From Fluviispira sanaruensis (GTDB taxonomy: Bacteria; Bdellovibrionota_B; Oligoflexia; Silvanigrellales; Silvanigrellaceae): a stretch of DNA of 64,000 nucleotides. The notes below the pieces were generated by a model that worked only from the letters and a program-made list of their open reading frames with translations, was not told the origin of the DNA and did no database searches. Where the stretch lies: assembly GCF_004295685.1 (NCBI RefSeq), contig NZ_AP019368.1, positions 1,244,364 through 1,308,363 on the forward strand. The letters run 5' to 3'. How positions within the stretch are numbered: the first letter of the stretch is position 1; each line of letters opens with the position of its first letter. The translations under genes were made by a program, and so were the position numbers. Of the stretch, positions 1 through 9,719 are shown piece by piece.

Positions 1-2
1 CA

Positions 3-1115
3 ACAGCGCTCAAAATTATTGAATCTCTCGATTATGATAGCCGTTACTTTGAATTTCCATGGTCTTGGTTCTTTAATATCATGGCACTTGGAGCTTTTAT
101 TGGCTTCGGAATTTCAATGAAGTGTAAGGGTTTTGGTTCATGGATTGCAAGTATATCTAAACTACAAGTAAATAACCCAGAAGATTCTTTAAAATTAACT
201 CAACATTGGAAATGGGCACGAATCGAAGCTCTTATCCTCGTTATCGTAACAGTGATTACAGGTTGGGTTTTAACCAATGTGAGCATAGCCAAAATTTTCC
301 AAATTGATGGTCTGCTAGGAGCTGGGCGCCTGAGTTTGCAATTGGCGTGTGGTATTCCAGGTGTAGGCGAGAATATTGGTTCATCTTCTCTATATGATGC
401 TATGCAATGGTTCCTAAATTTATTCGTAAAGTTACATAATGTTTTCTTTGCAAATCAAGTCGATCTTTTTTCAGTTTCGTGTCAACCAAACGATTTAAGT
501 TACTTTAGTAAAGCTCTCAGTAAACTAGCAGAGTCTATCTATCTTGCATTTATAGCAACATTTTTTAGTGTTCCAGTTGCATTTGTCTTATCCTTTTTTG
601 CATCACGAAACTTAACACGTCACAGTCGCATGATGCGTTTTGTTTATGTCCTTATTCGTTCTTATATGAATATCACCCGCTCCATAGAACCACTTATCTG
701 GGCAATACTCTTTTCTGTTTGGATAGGCATTGGCCCATTTGCTGGATCCCTTGCTCTTATGATTCATAGCGTTTCGAGTCTTGTAAAGCAGTACTCTGAA
801 GCCGTTGAAGGAGTTGAAGAAGGTCCCATTGAGGCTCTCCAAGCGACAGGTGCGACACGTGTAGCAATCGTCTGGTATGCCGTTGTTCCACAGGTTATTC
901 TGCCCTTCTTAGCTTTCACAATCTATCGCTGGGATATCAACGTGCGCATGGCGACGGTGATTGGTCTTGTTGGAGGAGGCGGTATCGGTAGTATCCTTAT
1001 CCAAGAGCAAATGCTTGCGCGTTGGACACAGGTGGGAAGCCTAGCATTCCTTATTTTCTTAGTCGTTTGGTGCATGGATTTCCTTTCTGCACGTATACGT
1101 GAGGCTATTCAATAA
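3..1115 (+). CDS. phnE: Phosphonate-type ABC transporter permease, PhnE family (5' end outside window)
   Basis: Inner-membrane permease of an ABC importer of the phosphonate/phosphate-ester type. The frame is open from base 3 to the stop at 1113-1115, so the true start lies upstream. The first internal ATG (base 81) falls inside a hydrophobic region and is unlikely to be the start. Several membrane segments are visible. The C-terminal half carries the inner-membrane component signature: an EAA-like loop (EALQATGATRVAIVWYAVVP), then YRWDINVR and GLVGGGGIG, typical of PhnE. The ATPase and binding protein are presumably upstream, outside the window. The stop is immediately followed by the lipB start (TAA-ATG), suggesting co-transcription. 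The substrate cannot be told from this subunit alone. Confidence 0.85.
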   Translation, partial: TALKIIESLDYDSRYFEFPWSWFFNIMALGAFIGFGISMKCKGFGSWIASISKLQVNNPEDSLKLTQHWKWARIEALILVIVTVITGWVLTNVSIAKIFQIDGLLGAGRLSLQLACGIPGVGENIGSSSLYDAMQWFLNLFVKLHNVFFANQVDLFSVSCQPNDLSYFSKALSKLAESIYLAFIATFFSVPVAFVLSFFASRNLTRHSRMMRFVYVLIRSYMNITRSIEPLIWAILFSVWIGIGPFAGSLALMIHSVSSLVKQYSEAVEGVEEGPIEALQATGATRVAIVWYAVVPQVILPFLAFTIYRWDINVRMATVIGLVGGGGIGSILIQEQMLARWTQVGSLAFLIFLVVWCMDFLSARIREAIQ

Positions 1116-1772
1116 ATGGAAATTCGTTACCTTGGTTTGTTAACTTACAGTGACGCCCTCGGTATTATGGAGTCACTCCATCAAGAAATCGTAGAGAAAC
1201 CAAAACGTGAGGGTGTGTTGCTTGTCGTGCAGCATCCGCCCACAGTCACTATGGGCAAACGTGAACTCTACGATGATATGAAAATCCCCCCAGAACAATT
1301 GAAGTTCAAAGGAATTGCTTTTCATAAAATCGATAGAGGGGGAAGCGTGACTGTCCACGAACCTGGACAAGTTGTTGTTTACCCTATTGTACATATGGAT
1401 AAACTGAATAAATCTGTACGTATATATGTAAATTTATTGGAAGAGGCTATGATTTCCACAGCAGCACAATTTGGTGTTTCTGTGACCCGTGATGAAATCA
1501 ATCCAGGAGTTTGGGTGGGGCAGAATAAAATCGGAGCAGTCGGTATTCGTATCGCAAATAAAGTGACAAAACACGGTATCGCTTTTAATGTTACAAACTC
1601 CCTTGAAACTTTTTCTTCAATTGTCCCTTGTGGTTTAAGAGGAAGAGGTGTCATAAATTTACAAATGGCTGTTGATGAACTTTCTGTATCCCAAAACCTC
1701 CCTTTAGCAAGAATTGACTACCTAAAAGTTGAAAAAATATTGGCTGAAGAAATACATAAATTATTAAATTAA
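1116..1772 (+). CDS. lipB: Octanoyltransferase LipB
   Basis: Transfers octanoyl from acyl carrier protein to lipoyl domains of 2-oxoacid dehydrogenases and the glycine cleavage H protein, the first step of endogenous lipoate synthesis in the cytoplasm. Family motifs are present: QHPPTVTMGKR at residues 39-49, HKIDRGGSVTVHEPGQ at 70-85 and NKIGAVGIRI at 137-146 with the conserved lysine K138. The catalytic cysteine is C172 in IVPCGLRG. The length of 218 aa is normal. The ATG directly abuts the stop of the permease gene, so translational coupling is likely. No lipA is seen nearby. Assignment is firm. Confidence 0.93.
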   Translation: MEIRYLGLLTYSDALGIMESLHQEIVEKPKREGVLLVVQHPPTVTMGKRELYDDMKIPPEQLKFKGIAFHKIDRGGSVTVHEPGQVVVYPIVHMDKLNKSVRIYVNLLEEAMISTAAQFGVSVTRDEINPGVWVGQNKIGAVGIRIANKVTKHGIAFNVTNSLETFSSIVPCGLRGRGVINLQMAVDELSVSQNLPLARIDYLKVEKILAEEIHKLLN

Positions 1773-1852
1773 AATTATAATATTCTCAGATATAAAATCC
1801 CTTTTGTTGATAGAGAAATGAGATAAAAAAAATTTCTTCAATCATCCACAAA

Positions 1853-2003
1853 TAAAAGCTGCCTTAGAAAAAGTCAATTGGATACAAGAACTGAAATTAA
1901 TATTGAAAATCCATTTTTGTCAGATAAATCTAATGAAATAATTAATAAATATTTATATAAAGCAAAGCAAATTAACAATTTAGTCAAAAGTTTGGCACTT
2001 TGG
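1853..2003 (+). other. Open fragment without start, possible gene remnant
   Basis: The 300-bp gap between lipB and the response regulator holds a frame open for about 50 codons, with a hydrophilic, protein-like composition (NPFLSDKSNEIINKYLYKAK) ending at a TAA. It has no start codon or ribosome site and stops occur just upstream. It may be the degraded C-terminus of a former gene. I do not recognise the family. Confidence 0.25.
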
Positions 2004-2072
2004 TAAGTACCAATACGCTTGTTACTTTTTCAGCCGATAAATGTGAAGAAATTTTTATAAAAAGGTTTTTAT

Positions 2073-2609
2073 ATGTACGGTGTAGAAGACGAAATATCTA
2101 TTCTTGTAGCTGATGACGATAAAGATATTCAAAAGCTTATTTTTCAAACACTTAAGAAATTTTCTAAAAATATATGCCAAGTGTACGACGGAAGTGATGC
2201 CGTCCGAGAGCTAACTGAAAAAAATTATTCAGTTGCAATCATAGATTTAAATTTACCAAAAGTTTCTGGTTTAGACGTGCTAAAATCTGTTAAAAATTTA
2301 AAATTAGCCACTGTACTCATAGTTTTTACGGGTGAAGACAATTTAAAAGTCATAAAAGAGTGTATGCGTAATGGTGCTTATGATTTTCTTGAAAAACAGA
2401 GTGATAAAGTCATCTTTGAAGACACAGTCAAGCGTGCTATAGAAATGTATCATTTTGTGACAGATAGAAAAAAATTTCTCGAGTTTATAGTTTGTGAGTT
2501 TGGCAATATCACGATTGATAAATTCAGGAAATTGGATAATGAAAAACAAAGGAAAATCTTTGCAACTGTCCAATCTCTTCTCGAACTTAAAATGACGAAT
2601 AAATCATAA
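2073..2609 (+). CDS. Single-domain response regulator with short C-terminal tail
   Basis: Receiver-domain protein of a two-component system. The acidic pocket is DDD at 14-16, the phospho-acceptor is D58 in IIDLNLP, the switch threonine is T86 (VFTGED) and the conserved lysine is K108 (FLEKQS). After the receiver (about residues 8-125) comes a roughly 50-residue helical tail with no recognisable DNA-binding or enzymatic domain, so it may act through protein contacts like CheY/Spo0F-type regulators. No histidine kinase is adjacent, so the partner is unknown. The ATG at 2073 follows an AT-rich leader with AAAAAGG about 6 nt upstream. Confidence 0.85.
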   Translation: MYGVEDEISILVADDDKDIQKLIFQTLKKFSKNICQVYDGSDAVRELTEKNYSVAIIDLNLPKVSGLDVLKSVKNLKLATVLIVFTGEDNLKVIKECMRNGAYDFLEKQSDKVIFEDTVKRAIEMYHFVTDRKKFLEFIVCEFGNITIDKFRKLDNEKQRKIFATVQSLLELKMTNKS

Positions 2610-2615
2610 TCTCAA

Positions 2616-3794
2616 CTATTCAGCTGCTTTTTTTGCAAATAATTTTGTGGTCAAAATAGCAAATGCACCATTGCCTAAAACGTTTGCTGAAGTGATGATT
2701 GGATCGAGCAAAATATAGATTGCTGTAATCAATCCACTCATTTCAGGGGTAAAACCCATCTGTGTTTCGAGGATGGTTATCATAACGAGAATACCTCCGC
2801 CTGGGACAGCTGCAACCGCAAATTTAGCCAGCACGAAGTAAAATGAAAATATGAGGAACGTTGAAATATCCGGAAATCCAGGGCCAAATGTGCTCATTAT
2901 AACGAGGGCAATCATAGGTATGGCTAAACTATCACCGATCAAATGGATATTCACTGTGGCAGGCGCTATCGTTCTAGAAAGATCTCGATTGCCTGTGTTT
3001 TTTTCTGCAGCTTGAATTGTCAGTGGCAGTGCTGCCATGCTCGACATTGAACTGAAACCCATTATTCCTGCAGGTAGGACATTTTTAACAAAATATATGA
3101 ATTGCTTAATATTAAAGCCGGCGCCAATGAAATATAAAAGAGAAATATAAACATACTGTGTGATAATTATTGCAAGTACAAGAGGAAGATATGAACTTAA
3201 TATCTGTGTTAAAACACCATCGCTTTCGAGTTTTATAATAAAACCAAGAGCAAAAATAGGTAAAATTGGGATAAAAGCTTTATTTAAAAATAATGTAACT
3301 GAGTCACGCATTTTGTCTGCGAAAACATCAACCCGTTTGTTACGAAACTTCGAAAAAATAAGTCCTGCAACTAAACCAGAAAATAAAGCTACATTGTTCG
3401 AAATAAGAGACGGAAGTGATAAATTCCAAAAAGGTTTAAGGGAGGTATGGCCTTCTTGGTTAATATTAGAGAAATTATCTAAGTGTGATAGGGCTAAATG
3501 ACTTACGTTAAACGCTATGATTGTGGAAATAAAGTTTGATAAACAAATGCAAAGAATTAAGACTATAATAAACTTGAATACATCGGATTTAAATGAGAGT
3601 AAACAAGAAAAAATACAACTGAAAATAATAAATGGTAAAATAAAGATAAGGATGTCTTTTAAGCTCAAACTGATGGAATAGAGTGTAGCTTGTACCTCTT
3701 GCGGTAAATATTTTCCCGCAAATAAGCCAAACAGAAGAGCAAGTACGAGTTTAAAAATGATACTATTCGCAACTTTTAAAATATGTCTTAGCAT
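2616..3794 (-). CDS. Dicarboxylate/amino acid:cation symporter (DAACS family)
   Basis: Secondary transporter of the inner membrane, 392 aa with about eight hydrophobic segments and two re-entrant-loop regions. The family's serine-rich stretch is seen as GFSSMSSMAALPLT around residues 246-259, followed by NIHLIGDSLAIPM and, near the C-terminus, LLDPIITSANVLGN, the usual substrate and cation site. GltP/DctA-like proteins import glutamate, aspartate or C4-dicarboxylates with H+ or Na+; the exact substrate cannot be assigned here. Convergent with the response regulator (6-bp gap) and divergent from exonuclease III. Confidence 0.88.
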   Translation of the reverse strand: MLRHILKVANSIIFKLVLALLFGLFAGKYLPQEVQATLYSISLSLKDILIFILPFIIFSCIFSCLLSFKSDVFKFIIVLILCICLSNFISTIIAFNVSHLALSHLDNFSNINQEGHTSLKPFWNLSLPSLISNNVALFSGLVAGLIFSKFRNKRVDVFADKMRDSVTLFLNKAFIPILPIFALGFIIKLESDGVLTQILSSYLPLVLAIIITQYVYISLLYFIGAGFNIKQFIYFVKNVLPAGIMGFSSMSSMAALPLTIQAAEKNTGNRDLSRTIAPATVNIHLIGDSLAIPMIALVIMSTFGPGFPDISTFLIFSFYFVLAKFAVAAVPGGGILVMITILETQMGFTPEMSGLITAIYILLDPIITSANVLGNGAFAILTTKLFAKKAAE

Positions 3795-3909
3795 TTTGCA
3801 ACCTTGGTCTAAATTTTATACTCTCAGCAGCATACCTAAAAGGAATCGAAGATTCCCAGGTAATAGGAAGAATAGCTGTAGCTAAATCAATATTGGGAGT
3901 CAATAATTC

Positions 3910-4689
3910 ATGTCGCTAAAAATTTATTCTTGGAATTTGAATGGTATTCGTGCTTCTGCTAAAGCTGGCTTTTTTAATTGGCTCGAGAACTCACAGGCAG
4001 ATATCGTTTTTATGCAAGAGGTTAGAGCCTTGCCAGAACAGCTGAATCCTGAACAAATTGAACCATTTGGCTATAAAAGCATCTGGCATCCCGCCGAGAA
4101 AAAAGGCTACAGTGGAGTAGCAATCTACACAAAGCTGCCTTTTTCCAATACAGATATCCAGATGGGACTTGGTGATCCTGAGTTCGACAAGGAGGGGCGA
4201 TTTTTAGGTTTTTTTCATAATGATATTTTTTATGCCAGCGCCTATTTTCCAAATAGCCAGCCTGAAGGAAAGCGTCTTGAGTATAAGCTCGCTTTTTGCA
4301 GAAAGTTGCAAAGTAAATTAATCGAGCTTAGAAAAAATAATATATCTATAGTTTTAGGTGGAGATATAAATATAGCACATAAAGAAATTGACCTAGCAAA
4401 TCCAAAGCAAAATCAAAAAAACCCAGGATATTTACCGGAAGAAAGACAATGGTATACTGATTTTCTTGCCGAGGGATATCTGGATGCCTTTAGATTATTT
4501 GAAAAAAATGGTGGGCATTATACTTGGTGGAGTAACCGGAAAGGTGTGCGTGAAAAAAATATTGGTTGGAGAATTGATTCGCATTTTGTCTCAGAAGATC
4601 TTATAAACAATATATCGAAAGCAGGGATACATTCAGATGTCTATGGTTCTGATCACTGCCCTATTTCGCTCGATCTCTCGTTCCCTTAA
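3910..4689 (+). CDS. xth: Exodeoxyribonuclease III (AP endonuclease, EEP fold)
   Basis: Base-excision repair nuclease that cleaves 5' of abasic sites and removes 3'-blocking groups. Diagnostic motifs occur in order: SWNLNGIRA near the N-terminus, the metal-binding glutamate in MQEVRA (about residue 37), GGDINIAH, WRIDSHFVS and the terminal GSDHCPISLDL. The length of 259 aa is typical for the ExoA/XthA family. The ATG is preceded by TTGGGAGT at a proper distance. An amino-acid binding protein follows 20 bp downstream on the same strand; there is no obvious functional link. Confidence 0.93.
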   Translation: MSLKIYSWNLNGIRASAKAGFFNWLENSQADIVFMQEVRALPEQLNPEQIEPFGYKSIWHPAEKKGYSGVAIYTKLPFSNTDIQMGLGDPEFDKEGRFLGFFHNDIFYASAYFPNSQPEGKRLEYKLAFCRKLQSKLIELRKNNISIVLGGDINIAHKEIDLANPKQNQKNPGYLPEERQWYTDFLAEGYLDAFRLFEKNGGHYTWWSNRKGVREKNIGWRIDSHFVSEDLINNISKAGIHSDVYGSDHCPISLDLSFP

Positions 4690-4709
4690 ATAAGACTGGA
4701 GAAAAGAAA

Positions 4710-5504
4710 TTGAAACGAATCACTCTATTGCTCTCATTGCTGTGCCTTTTTACTCATTTTAACCTATATTCCCAAACGCTTGCGCGTATTAAAAAAGAAA
4801 AAGAGTTAAAGGTGTGTACTTCGGCAGGCTATGCACCCTTTGAAGTAAAATCTTCAAGTGGTAAGTGGATTGGTTTTGACATCCGCATGTTTGAACTTTT
4901 TGCAAAGAAATTAAATGTTAAATTAAATATGATCGATATTCGCTGGGAAGGTGTTTTTCCTGCTTTATTAGCTGGGAAATGTGATTTTATTACCGGTGGT
5001 ATGTCTATTACCAAAGAGAGAGAGAAAGTCATTAGTTTTAGTGATCCAATTTATAAAAGTGGTAACTCTCTCGTTATCTCTGCAAAAAATAAAGAAAAGT
5101 TTAAGACATTAACTGACCTCGATAAAGAGGGGGTAAAAATTGCAGTAAAAACTGGTAATACCGCCGATTTCTTTCTCAAAAAAGTATTAAAGCTCGCTAA
5201 AATCTATCGCTTTGATACCAATGCCGATCTTGTTACAGCTGTGCTCGAGAATCGCACCGACGCCTTTGCTCAGGACTCCATTTTTTCCCTTATGGCCGAA
5301 CAGGAGCACAAGCAAAAATTACATGTTTTATCAGACAAAATAAATTATGAAGATCTAGCTGTCGGTATTCGAAAAAAAGACAAATCTTTGCTAAAAGAAT
5401 TCAATTTATTTTTAAGTGAATGGAAAAAGAATGGGGGCTATGCAGAAGCTGTTCAATATTATTTAGAAACCGACGAATGGCGTGCGGAATTAAAGCAAAA
5501 ATAA
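4710..5504 (+). CDS. Periplasmic amino-acid ABC transporter substrate-binding protein
   Basis: Type II periplasmic binding protein (family 3 solute-binding), 264 aa. It has an N-terminal signal peptide (about residues 1-21, ending FNLYSQT). The mature domain begins KELKVCTSAGYAPFE, followed by WIGFDIRMFELFAKKL, then FITGGMSITKEREKVISFS, the classic signature of polar amino-acid binding proteins. The start codon is TTG at 4710, preceded by CTGGAGAAAAG. No permease or ATPase gene is adjacent, so it may work with a transporter encoded elsewhere or be an orphan sensor. The ligand is not predictable. Confidence 0.88.
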   Translation: MKRITLLLSLLCLFTHFNLYSQTLARIKKEKELKVCTSAGYAPFEVKSSSGKWIGFDIRMFELFAKKLNVKLNMIDIRWEGVFPALLAGKCDFITGGMSITKEREKVISFSDPIYKSGNSLVISAKNKEKFKTLTDLDKEGVKIAVKTGNTADFFLKKVLKLAKIYRFDTNADLVTAVLENRTDAFAQDSIFSLMAEQEHKQKLHVLSDKINYEDLAVGIRKKDKSLLKEFNLFLSEWKKNGGYAEAVQYYLETDEWRAELKQK

Positions 5505-5506
5505 AA

Positions 5507-5902
5507 TTATATTTTTAATCTTTTTTCTAAGTTCAACATAGTTATAAAAACTATGAATAATCCAGTTATCAGTAAGAGTATTAAAGTGACAAAACTGAAG
5601 TAAAAAAGAATTTCTTTATTTATACTTAGCTTGTTTAGAAAATATTTTACCAGCATAAATGCTAAGTTAATAAAATTAAAAATGTGCAGAAATATAAGTG
5701 TGTATTTGCAATTATAAAGATTTAATATTTTCCAGTTTTTATCAGATTTCAAGGATACATCTGTGCGATGACCGAAGAATCGATTGCGTTTAAACTGGTG
5801 TTTTGGGTTTTTAAGTAAAAATTGTATAGTATAAAAAATAGCAATAAGTAATAAGTACGAAATAAAAAATAATATGTTATCTAAAAATAGTTTATTCTCC
5901 AT
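5507..5902 (-). CDS. Small membrane protein, SdpI/YhfL-like
   Basis: 131-aa integral membrane protein with hydrophobic segments around residues 9-30, 66-88 and 96-122. Between the first two lies RFFGHRTDVSLKSDKNWKI, which resembles the N-x-x-G-x-R-T...S-x-x-x-W motif of the SdpI/YhfL family (membrane immunity and signalling proteins in Bacillus and many uncharacterised relatives). The match is by eye and only to that motif. It is convergent with the binding protein (2-bp gap) and lies just downstream of the cas3 end on the same strand. A CRISPR role is not indicated. Confidence 0.55.
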   Translation of the reverse strand: MENKLFLDNILFFISYLLLIAIFYTIQFLLKNPKHQFKRNRFFGHRTDVSLKSDKNWKILNLYNCKYTLIFLHIFNFINLAFMLVKYFLNKLSINKEILFYFSFVTLILLLITGLFIVFITMLNLEKRLKI

Positions 5903-5924
5903 AATTGTGTTCCTTATTTAAAAA

Positions 5925-5972
5925 GGACTTTATTAAAATCCGAATTTATTTTTTAAGTGGATAATAAAGTCC
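5925..5972. repeat. 11-bp perfect inverted repeat at the cas3 3' end
   Basis: GGACTTTATTA (5925-5935) and its exact complement TAATAAAGTCC (5962-5972) flank a 26-nt loop that includes the cas3 stop codon. It could be a weak transcript-end structure for the cas1-cas3 message, but no run of T follows on the minus strand, so intrinsic termination is doubtful. Confidence 0.45.
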
Positions 5973-8900
5973 AATCTCTCGAATATACATAGCTTCTGTT
6001 TTATATTCACCATTTATGAGCGCATATTCTTTATCGCGATTGAGGTTTAGTTCAAGTCTTTCGTACGATTCACGAATTTCTTCTTTGCATTTTGTATCCT
6101 TAATATCTTTTATTTTCTGCAAAACATCGGAGCTGAATCCTTCTAAGGGGAGCTTGAGTAAAAAATATTTGCTATTGCCAATGAAAACATTGTTGCTGAG
6201 TTGCTCAAAATTATCGACACTGATATTTAAGAGAGCTTTACATTTTTCGTGGCGTTCTTTATTGCGAATTTCCCAAAATTTACCTTCAAAGGGCTGAATA
6301 AAGTAATAATCTCTATTTTTGGTGTAAATTAATTTTATACTTGTCCTTTTTTTTGTTGAATTGATATCACTCTGTCTGAATTCAGTCATTTTATGTGAAT
6401 GTTGGAATAAATTGAGAATGTAATTGGATAATATATTGGTCCCACTCCAAGTATTTTCATTAAAACCATCCGCATACCATTTTTCATATATTTCTGCATA
6501 ACATCGTGCAGGATTATCAGTTAAATTCTTTGGGTAAAAGTAAGACTCTTGTGCGTCGATCTTCGTTATTTTTTTGGTATTTAAAAAGCTTTCACTCTCT
6601 GAAAATCCTTTTTCAGGAGATTCAATTGGAAATTGAATGCCAAGATGGGTAAATTTTCTTTTTGTTCTCTCAATTAAATCTTTATGTGGATTTGTAATAT
6701 TATTTGCTTTGCTCATTGGCCCCGTATATTTTGGAATAGCTTTTTCAATTGGAAATTGTCTTAACAGTAAAAAAAGTGGCTGTGAAAATAATTTATAATC
6801 GCCAAATCCTGGAAAACTCCATGGGTCATTTATATTTTTTTGTTCTTTTTCAGAAAACCAAACTTGTGAAGGAACGTTGAGGATTGCAATATTGGGAGTG
6901 TTGTATTCCCATTTTCTGTGTCGGCGCACACGACCTGCTGCTTGGACAAGGCTCTTAACGGAACAGGGATCTAAAATACACCAATCATAGTCATGATCGC
7001 GACCCGTTTCTTGAATGCTGGTTGTAGAAACAACTAAGCAAATATTTTTGTGTTGTGAATTCTTTGCAATAAACTTAAGAAGGGTTTCATCTGAAAAAAG
7101 TTTTGCAACATATTTGTTATCATTTTCTATCCATTTTAAATTTCTATCTAAATAATTTTCAATAATACTGCGGTCAATACGCAAATATTTCGAGTGATAG
7201 TTTATTACGACAAAGCAAAAATTATCATCTGGAATAGTTGCATTCGCAGAAAGCCAAAGAGCAAAATTTTGCGCAACTGGGATTTGGTTAAAGCGGGTGA
7301 AGCCAACGCTAAAATTATAATCTTTTTCATTCACAACAATTGGATTTGCATTGGTTTTATGAAAGGATATCACTTGTTTTTGTATACTTTTAAACCATGA
7401 AACTCTTATATCTTCTTCATATTTTCTTTCTATTTGCTGAAGTGTGATATTGGCACTGAGAGTGCGACGGGGGAATTGATTATTTAAATATTCAATCTGT
7501 CCATTTAAAAAAGATTGTAATATATGATTAAAATTAACTTCACTGTTCAGTGTTTGTATGTGCGCACAGGAATTTTGGAAATTTTCAGAAGCAAAGGCAT
7601 AACCAAATTGAGTTATTTTTTTTGTACGCAATAAATTCCCTGCAGTAAGTCCCTTTTGCCAAGCAGAAAAAAAAGATTTATTCAGTTCAAAACTCATACT
7701 GGCTGATGACAAAAGAACACTGCGGCCAAAATAACCTGAGAAAAAAATCAGGCGTTGCATTGCTGGAATATCGGAATAAGAAAAAGAATCAATTTCATCG
7801 ATGGCTAAATCGCTTGTTGCAAGGCGCAGTGACATGCCTGCATCGGTGCCCGATAACAACTCTGAGCCGGGGATATAGTGATCTATGGTCGCAACCGTAA
7901 TAGGGGTTGATAAAATAATTTTATCTTTTTCAGAAAGGGCTGAATAATTTTTTATTTCTTCAACAATATTTTCTGCACCACCATCAAATTCGGAGAAAAT
8001 CTCAAGTCGTTCTTTGTCTATTAAAGAGTTTGAGGTTCCCAATTCTTCTTCATTGAACTCCTTTTTCTCTTCCTTTGCCTCTTTATATTCTTCGAGAACT
8101 CTCTCTGCTTCGTTGCGGGCAATGCGATCACCAATAAAAACCAAAAGGTCTTCTTTTTTTAATTTTATTCTTCCTTCTTTATTCCAGTACTCATGCGCAG
8201 TCTGGGTGGCTAAAGTTTTCAAACCGACTCCTAAGGAGTAGCGCGCTTGACCGACTTCTGGGGCAATGGCTTGCATTGTTTTTATAATCCCGAGCGTTTT
8301 CCCACTGCCCGTGCCTGCAAAGAGGGAACAGAAAAAGGGAGTGTTGTCATTGTCTTTGCGCAAATTTTCAATTTTTTTTGCGAAGTCATCTTGCCAAGTA
8401 AAAGAATTGATCTGTTCGTAGTTTGGCTTTTGTCCTTTAAATAAAACAATTGGGAAAGATTTCTCTTTATTTAATATATGATGATATAATTTTATAAAAT
8501 TCTGAGAGTCCTCTTCTGCTTTTAATAAATGAGTTGGCAAAGAGTCACAATACAATTTTTCATTATTTTCCATTTTTGTGTTGGCATAAATAATGTTTTT
8601 TTCTGGGGAAACTGCAGTGACTACTTTTCTTGCACTTGCATTATAGTCGCCAAGTATAAGTGCGGGTCTTAAGAGTAAATAAACAGATGGTAAGAATTCT
8701 TGTATGTTTTTATATTCCATTATTTTATAAAGATCGAACAATTTTTTTGCTTGAGTTGTTACCTTATTAAGCCATTCCGCATTTTCCCAAGGCTGCTCAC
8801 CTGCTGCCAATTTTGTATAATTCCCTTCAAGTTCTTTTTTGTAATCAATTGAAGAGCTTTTATTTTCGTAACGGAAATACATCTTTTGTAAATTTTCTAT

Positions 8901-9719
8901 ACCAGCTGCATTTGGAACTGTTAAGTAATTTCCTTCAGGCAGTTTATGGTGAGACAAGACAAGCCAAAGAATTATTTCCTTTAAACTTAAATACTTTTTT
9001 TCTAAATTTGGGAAATTATTTTTTTCTCCATTGGGGAGTATTTTTATAAAGTCATTCCAAGGTGAGAGAGCGGGTTTGATTCTTTCATTTTTTAAATTAT
9101 CACTTCGCGTGTTTAAATCCAATTGAGGATATTTTATAAATAATTCTTTCAATGTTTCAGGCGAAGAAAATATTTCTAACCACTTTTCTTCTTGGCTATC
9201 GCTGTCTGGAATTTGGCTGAAGACAGAATTTAATATCCAACAGCTTAAGACTTCGTGGCGCACAGGATCGCCCATAAGTTTCGGATTGGTTTGACTGAGC
9301 TTTTTTTGAAATCCCACTGTTCCTTTCCCGAGATCGTGAAATAAAGCAGCTAAACTCACAAGGGTGGTTGCTATAGAAAAATTAAAGTTTTTAGTTATTT
9401 CTTCTTGTTCAATTAAACTTTGATCTAAGGGTTTTAATTTTTTTGTTGACCATGCATATAGGCCTTTTTCATTAAATCTTTTTTTGTTACCTAATTGATG
9501 AAGCAATTCATACTTTTTCCGTCCTATCATACGCCAAATTGCAATGGAGGATTGACGGGTGACAATTTTTTTTAATTCTATTTCAACATCTTTTAAACCT
9601 TCTTCGGAAATTTTTCCCATCCAAGTTCTGCGGCCCATTTGCCAAAAATAATGACTTAATATTTTTCTTGTTTTGGGCAAGGCCTTTTTTGTGCATTCTG
9701 ATATTACGATTATAATCAT
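5946..9719 (-). CDS. cas3f: CRISPR type I-F Cas2-Cas3 fusion nuclease-helicase
   Basis: Effector of interference and partner of Cas1 in spacer acquisition. 1257 aa, longer than typical I-F Cas3 (about 1100). The first about 95 residues form the Cas2-like domain. The HD nuclease follows, with FHDLGKG (H128, D129). The SF2 helicase carries Walker A GTGSGKT (K474), the DEID box (D641-D644) and, late, QAAGRVRRHR around 922-931 (motif VI). Its ATG overlaps the cas1 stop (9716-9719), so the two are translationally coupled. The fusion of Cas2 to Cas3 is diagnostic for subtype I-F. All key residues that I can see are intact, so it should be active. Confidence 0.93.
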   Translation of the reverse strand: MIIIVISECTKKALPKTRKILSHYFWQMGRRTWMGKISEEGLKDVEIELKKIVTRQSSIAIWRMIGRKKYELLHQLGNKKRFNEKGLYAWSTKKLKPLDQSLIEQEEITKNFNFSIATTLVSLAALFHDLGKGTVGFQKKLSQTNPKLMGDPVRHEVLSCWILNSVFSQIPDSDSQEEKWLEIFSSPETLKELFIKYPQLDLNTRSDNLKNERIKPALSPWNDFIKILPNGEKNNFPNLEKKYLSLKEIILWLVLSHHKLPEGNYLTVPNAAGIENLQKMYFRYENKSSSIDYKKELEGNYTKLAAGEQPWENAEWLNKVTTQAKKLFDLYKIMEYKNIQEFLPSVYLLLRPALILGDYNASARKVVTAVSPEKNIIYANTKMENNEKLYCDSLPTHLLKAEEDSQNFIKLYHHILNKEKSFPIVLFKGQKPNYEQINSFTWQDDFAKKIENLRKDNDNTPFFCSLFAGTGSGKTLGIIKTMQAIAPEVGQARYSLGVGLKTLATQTAHEYWNKEGRIKLKKEDLLVFIGDRIARNEAERVLEEYKEAKEEKKEFNEEELGTSNSLIDKERLEIFSEFDGGAENIVEEIKNYSALSEKDKIILSTPITVATIDHYIPGSELLSGTDAGMSLRLATSDLAIDEIDSFSYSDIPAMQRLIFFSGYFGRSVLLSSASMSFELNKSFFSAWQKGLTAGNLLRTKKITQFGYAFASENFQNSCAHIQTLNSEVNFNHILQSFLNGQIEYLNNQFPRRTLSANITLQQIERKYEEDIRVSWFKSIQKQVISFHKTNANPIVVNEKDYNFSVGFTRFNQIPVAQNFALWLSANATIPDDNFCFVVINYHSKYLRIDRSIIENYLDRNLKWIENDNKYVAKLFSDETLLKFIAKNSQHKNICLVVSTTSIQETGRDHDYDWCILDPCSVKSLVQAAGRVRRHRKWEYNTPNIAILNVPSQVWFSEKEQKNINDPWSFPGFGDYKLFSQPLFLLLRQFPIEKAIPKYTGPMSKANNITNPHKDLIERTKRKFTHLGIQFPIESPEKGFSESESFLNTKKITKIDAQESYFYPKNLTDNPARCYAEIYEKWYADGFNENTWSGTNILSNYILNLFQHSHKMTEFRQSDINSTKKRTSIKLIYTKNRDYYFIQPFEGKFWEIRNKERHEKCKALLNISVDNFEQLSNNVFIGNSKYFLLKLPLEGFSSDVLQKIKDIKDTKCKEEIRESYERLELNLNRDKEYALINGEYKTEAMYIREIGLYYPLKK

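Noticed and set aside
3832-3860. Hairpin GGAATC-GAA-GATTCC between the symporter and exonuclease genes as a terminator
   Set aside because: It lies between divergent genes, where no terminator is expected, and has only a six-base stem and no T-run.
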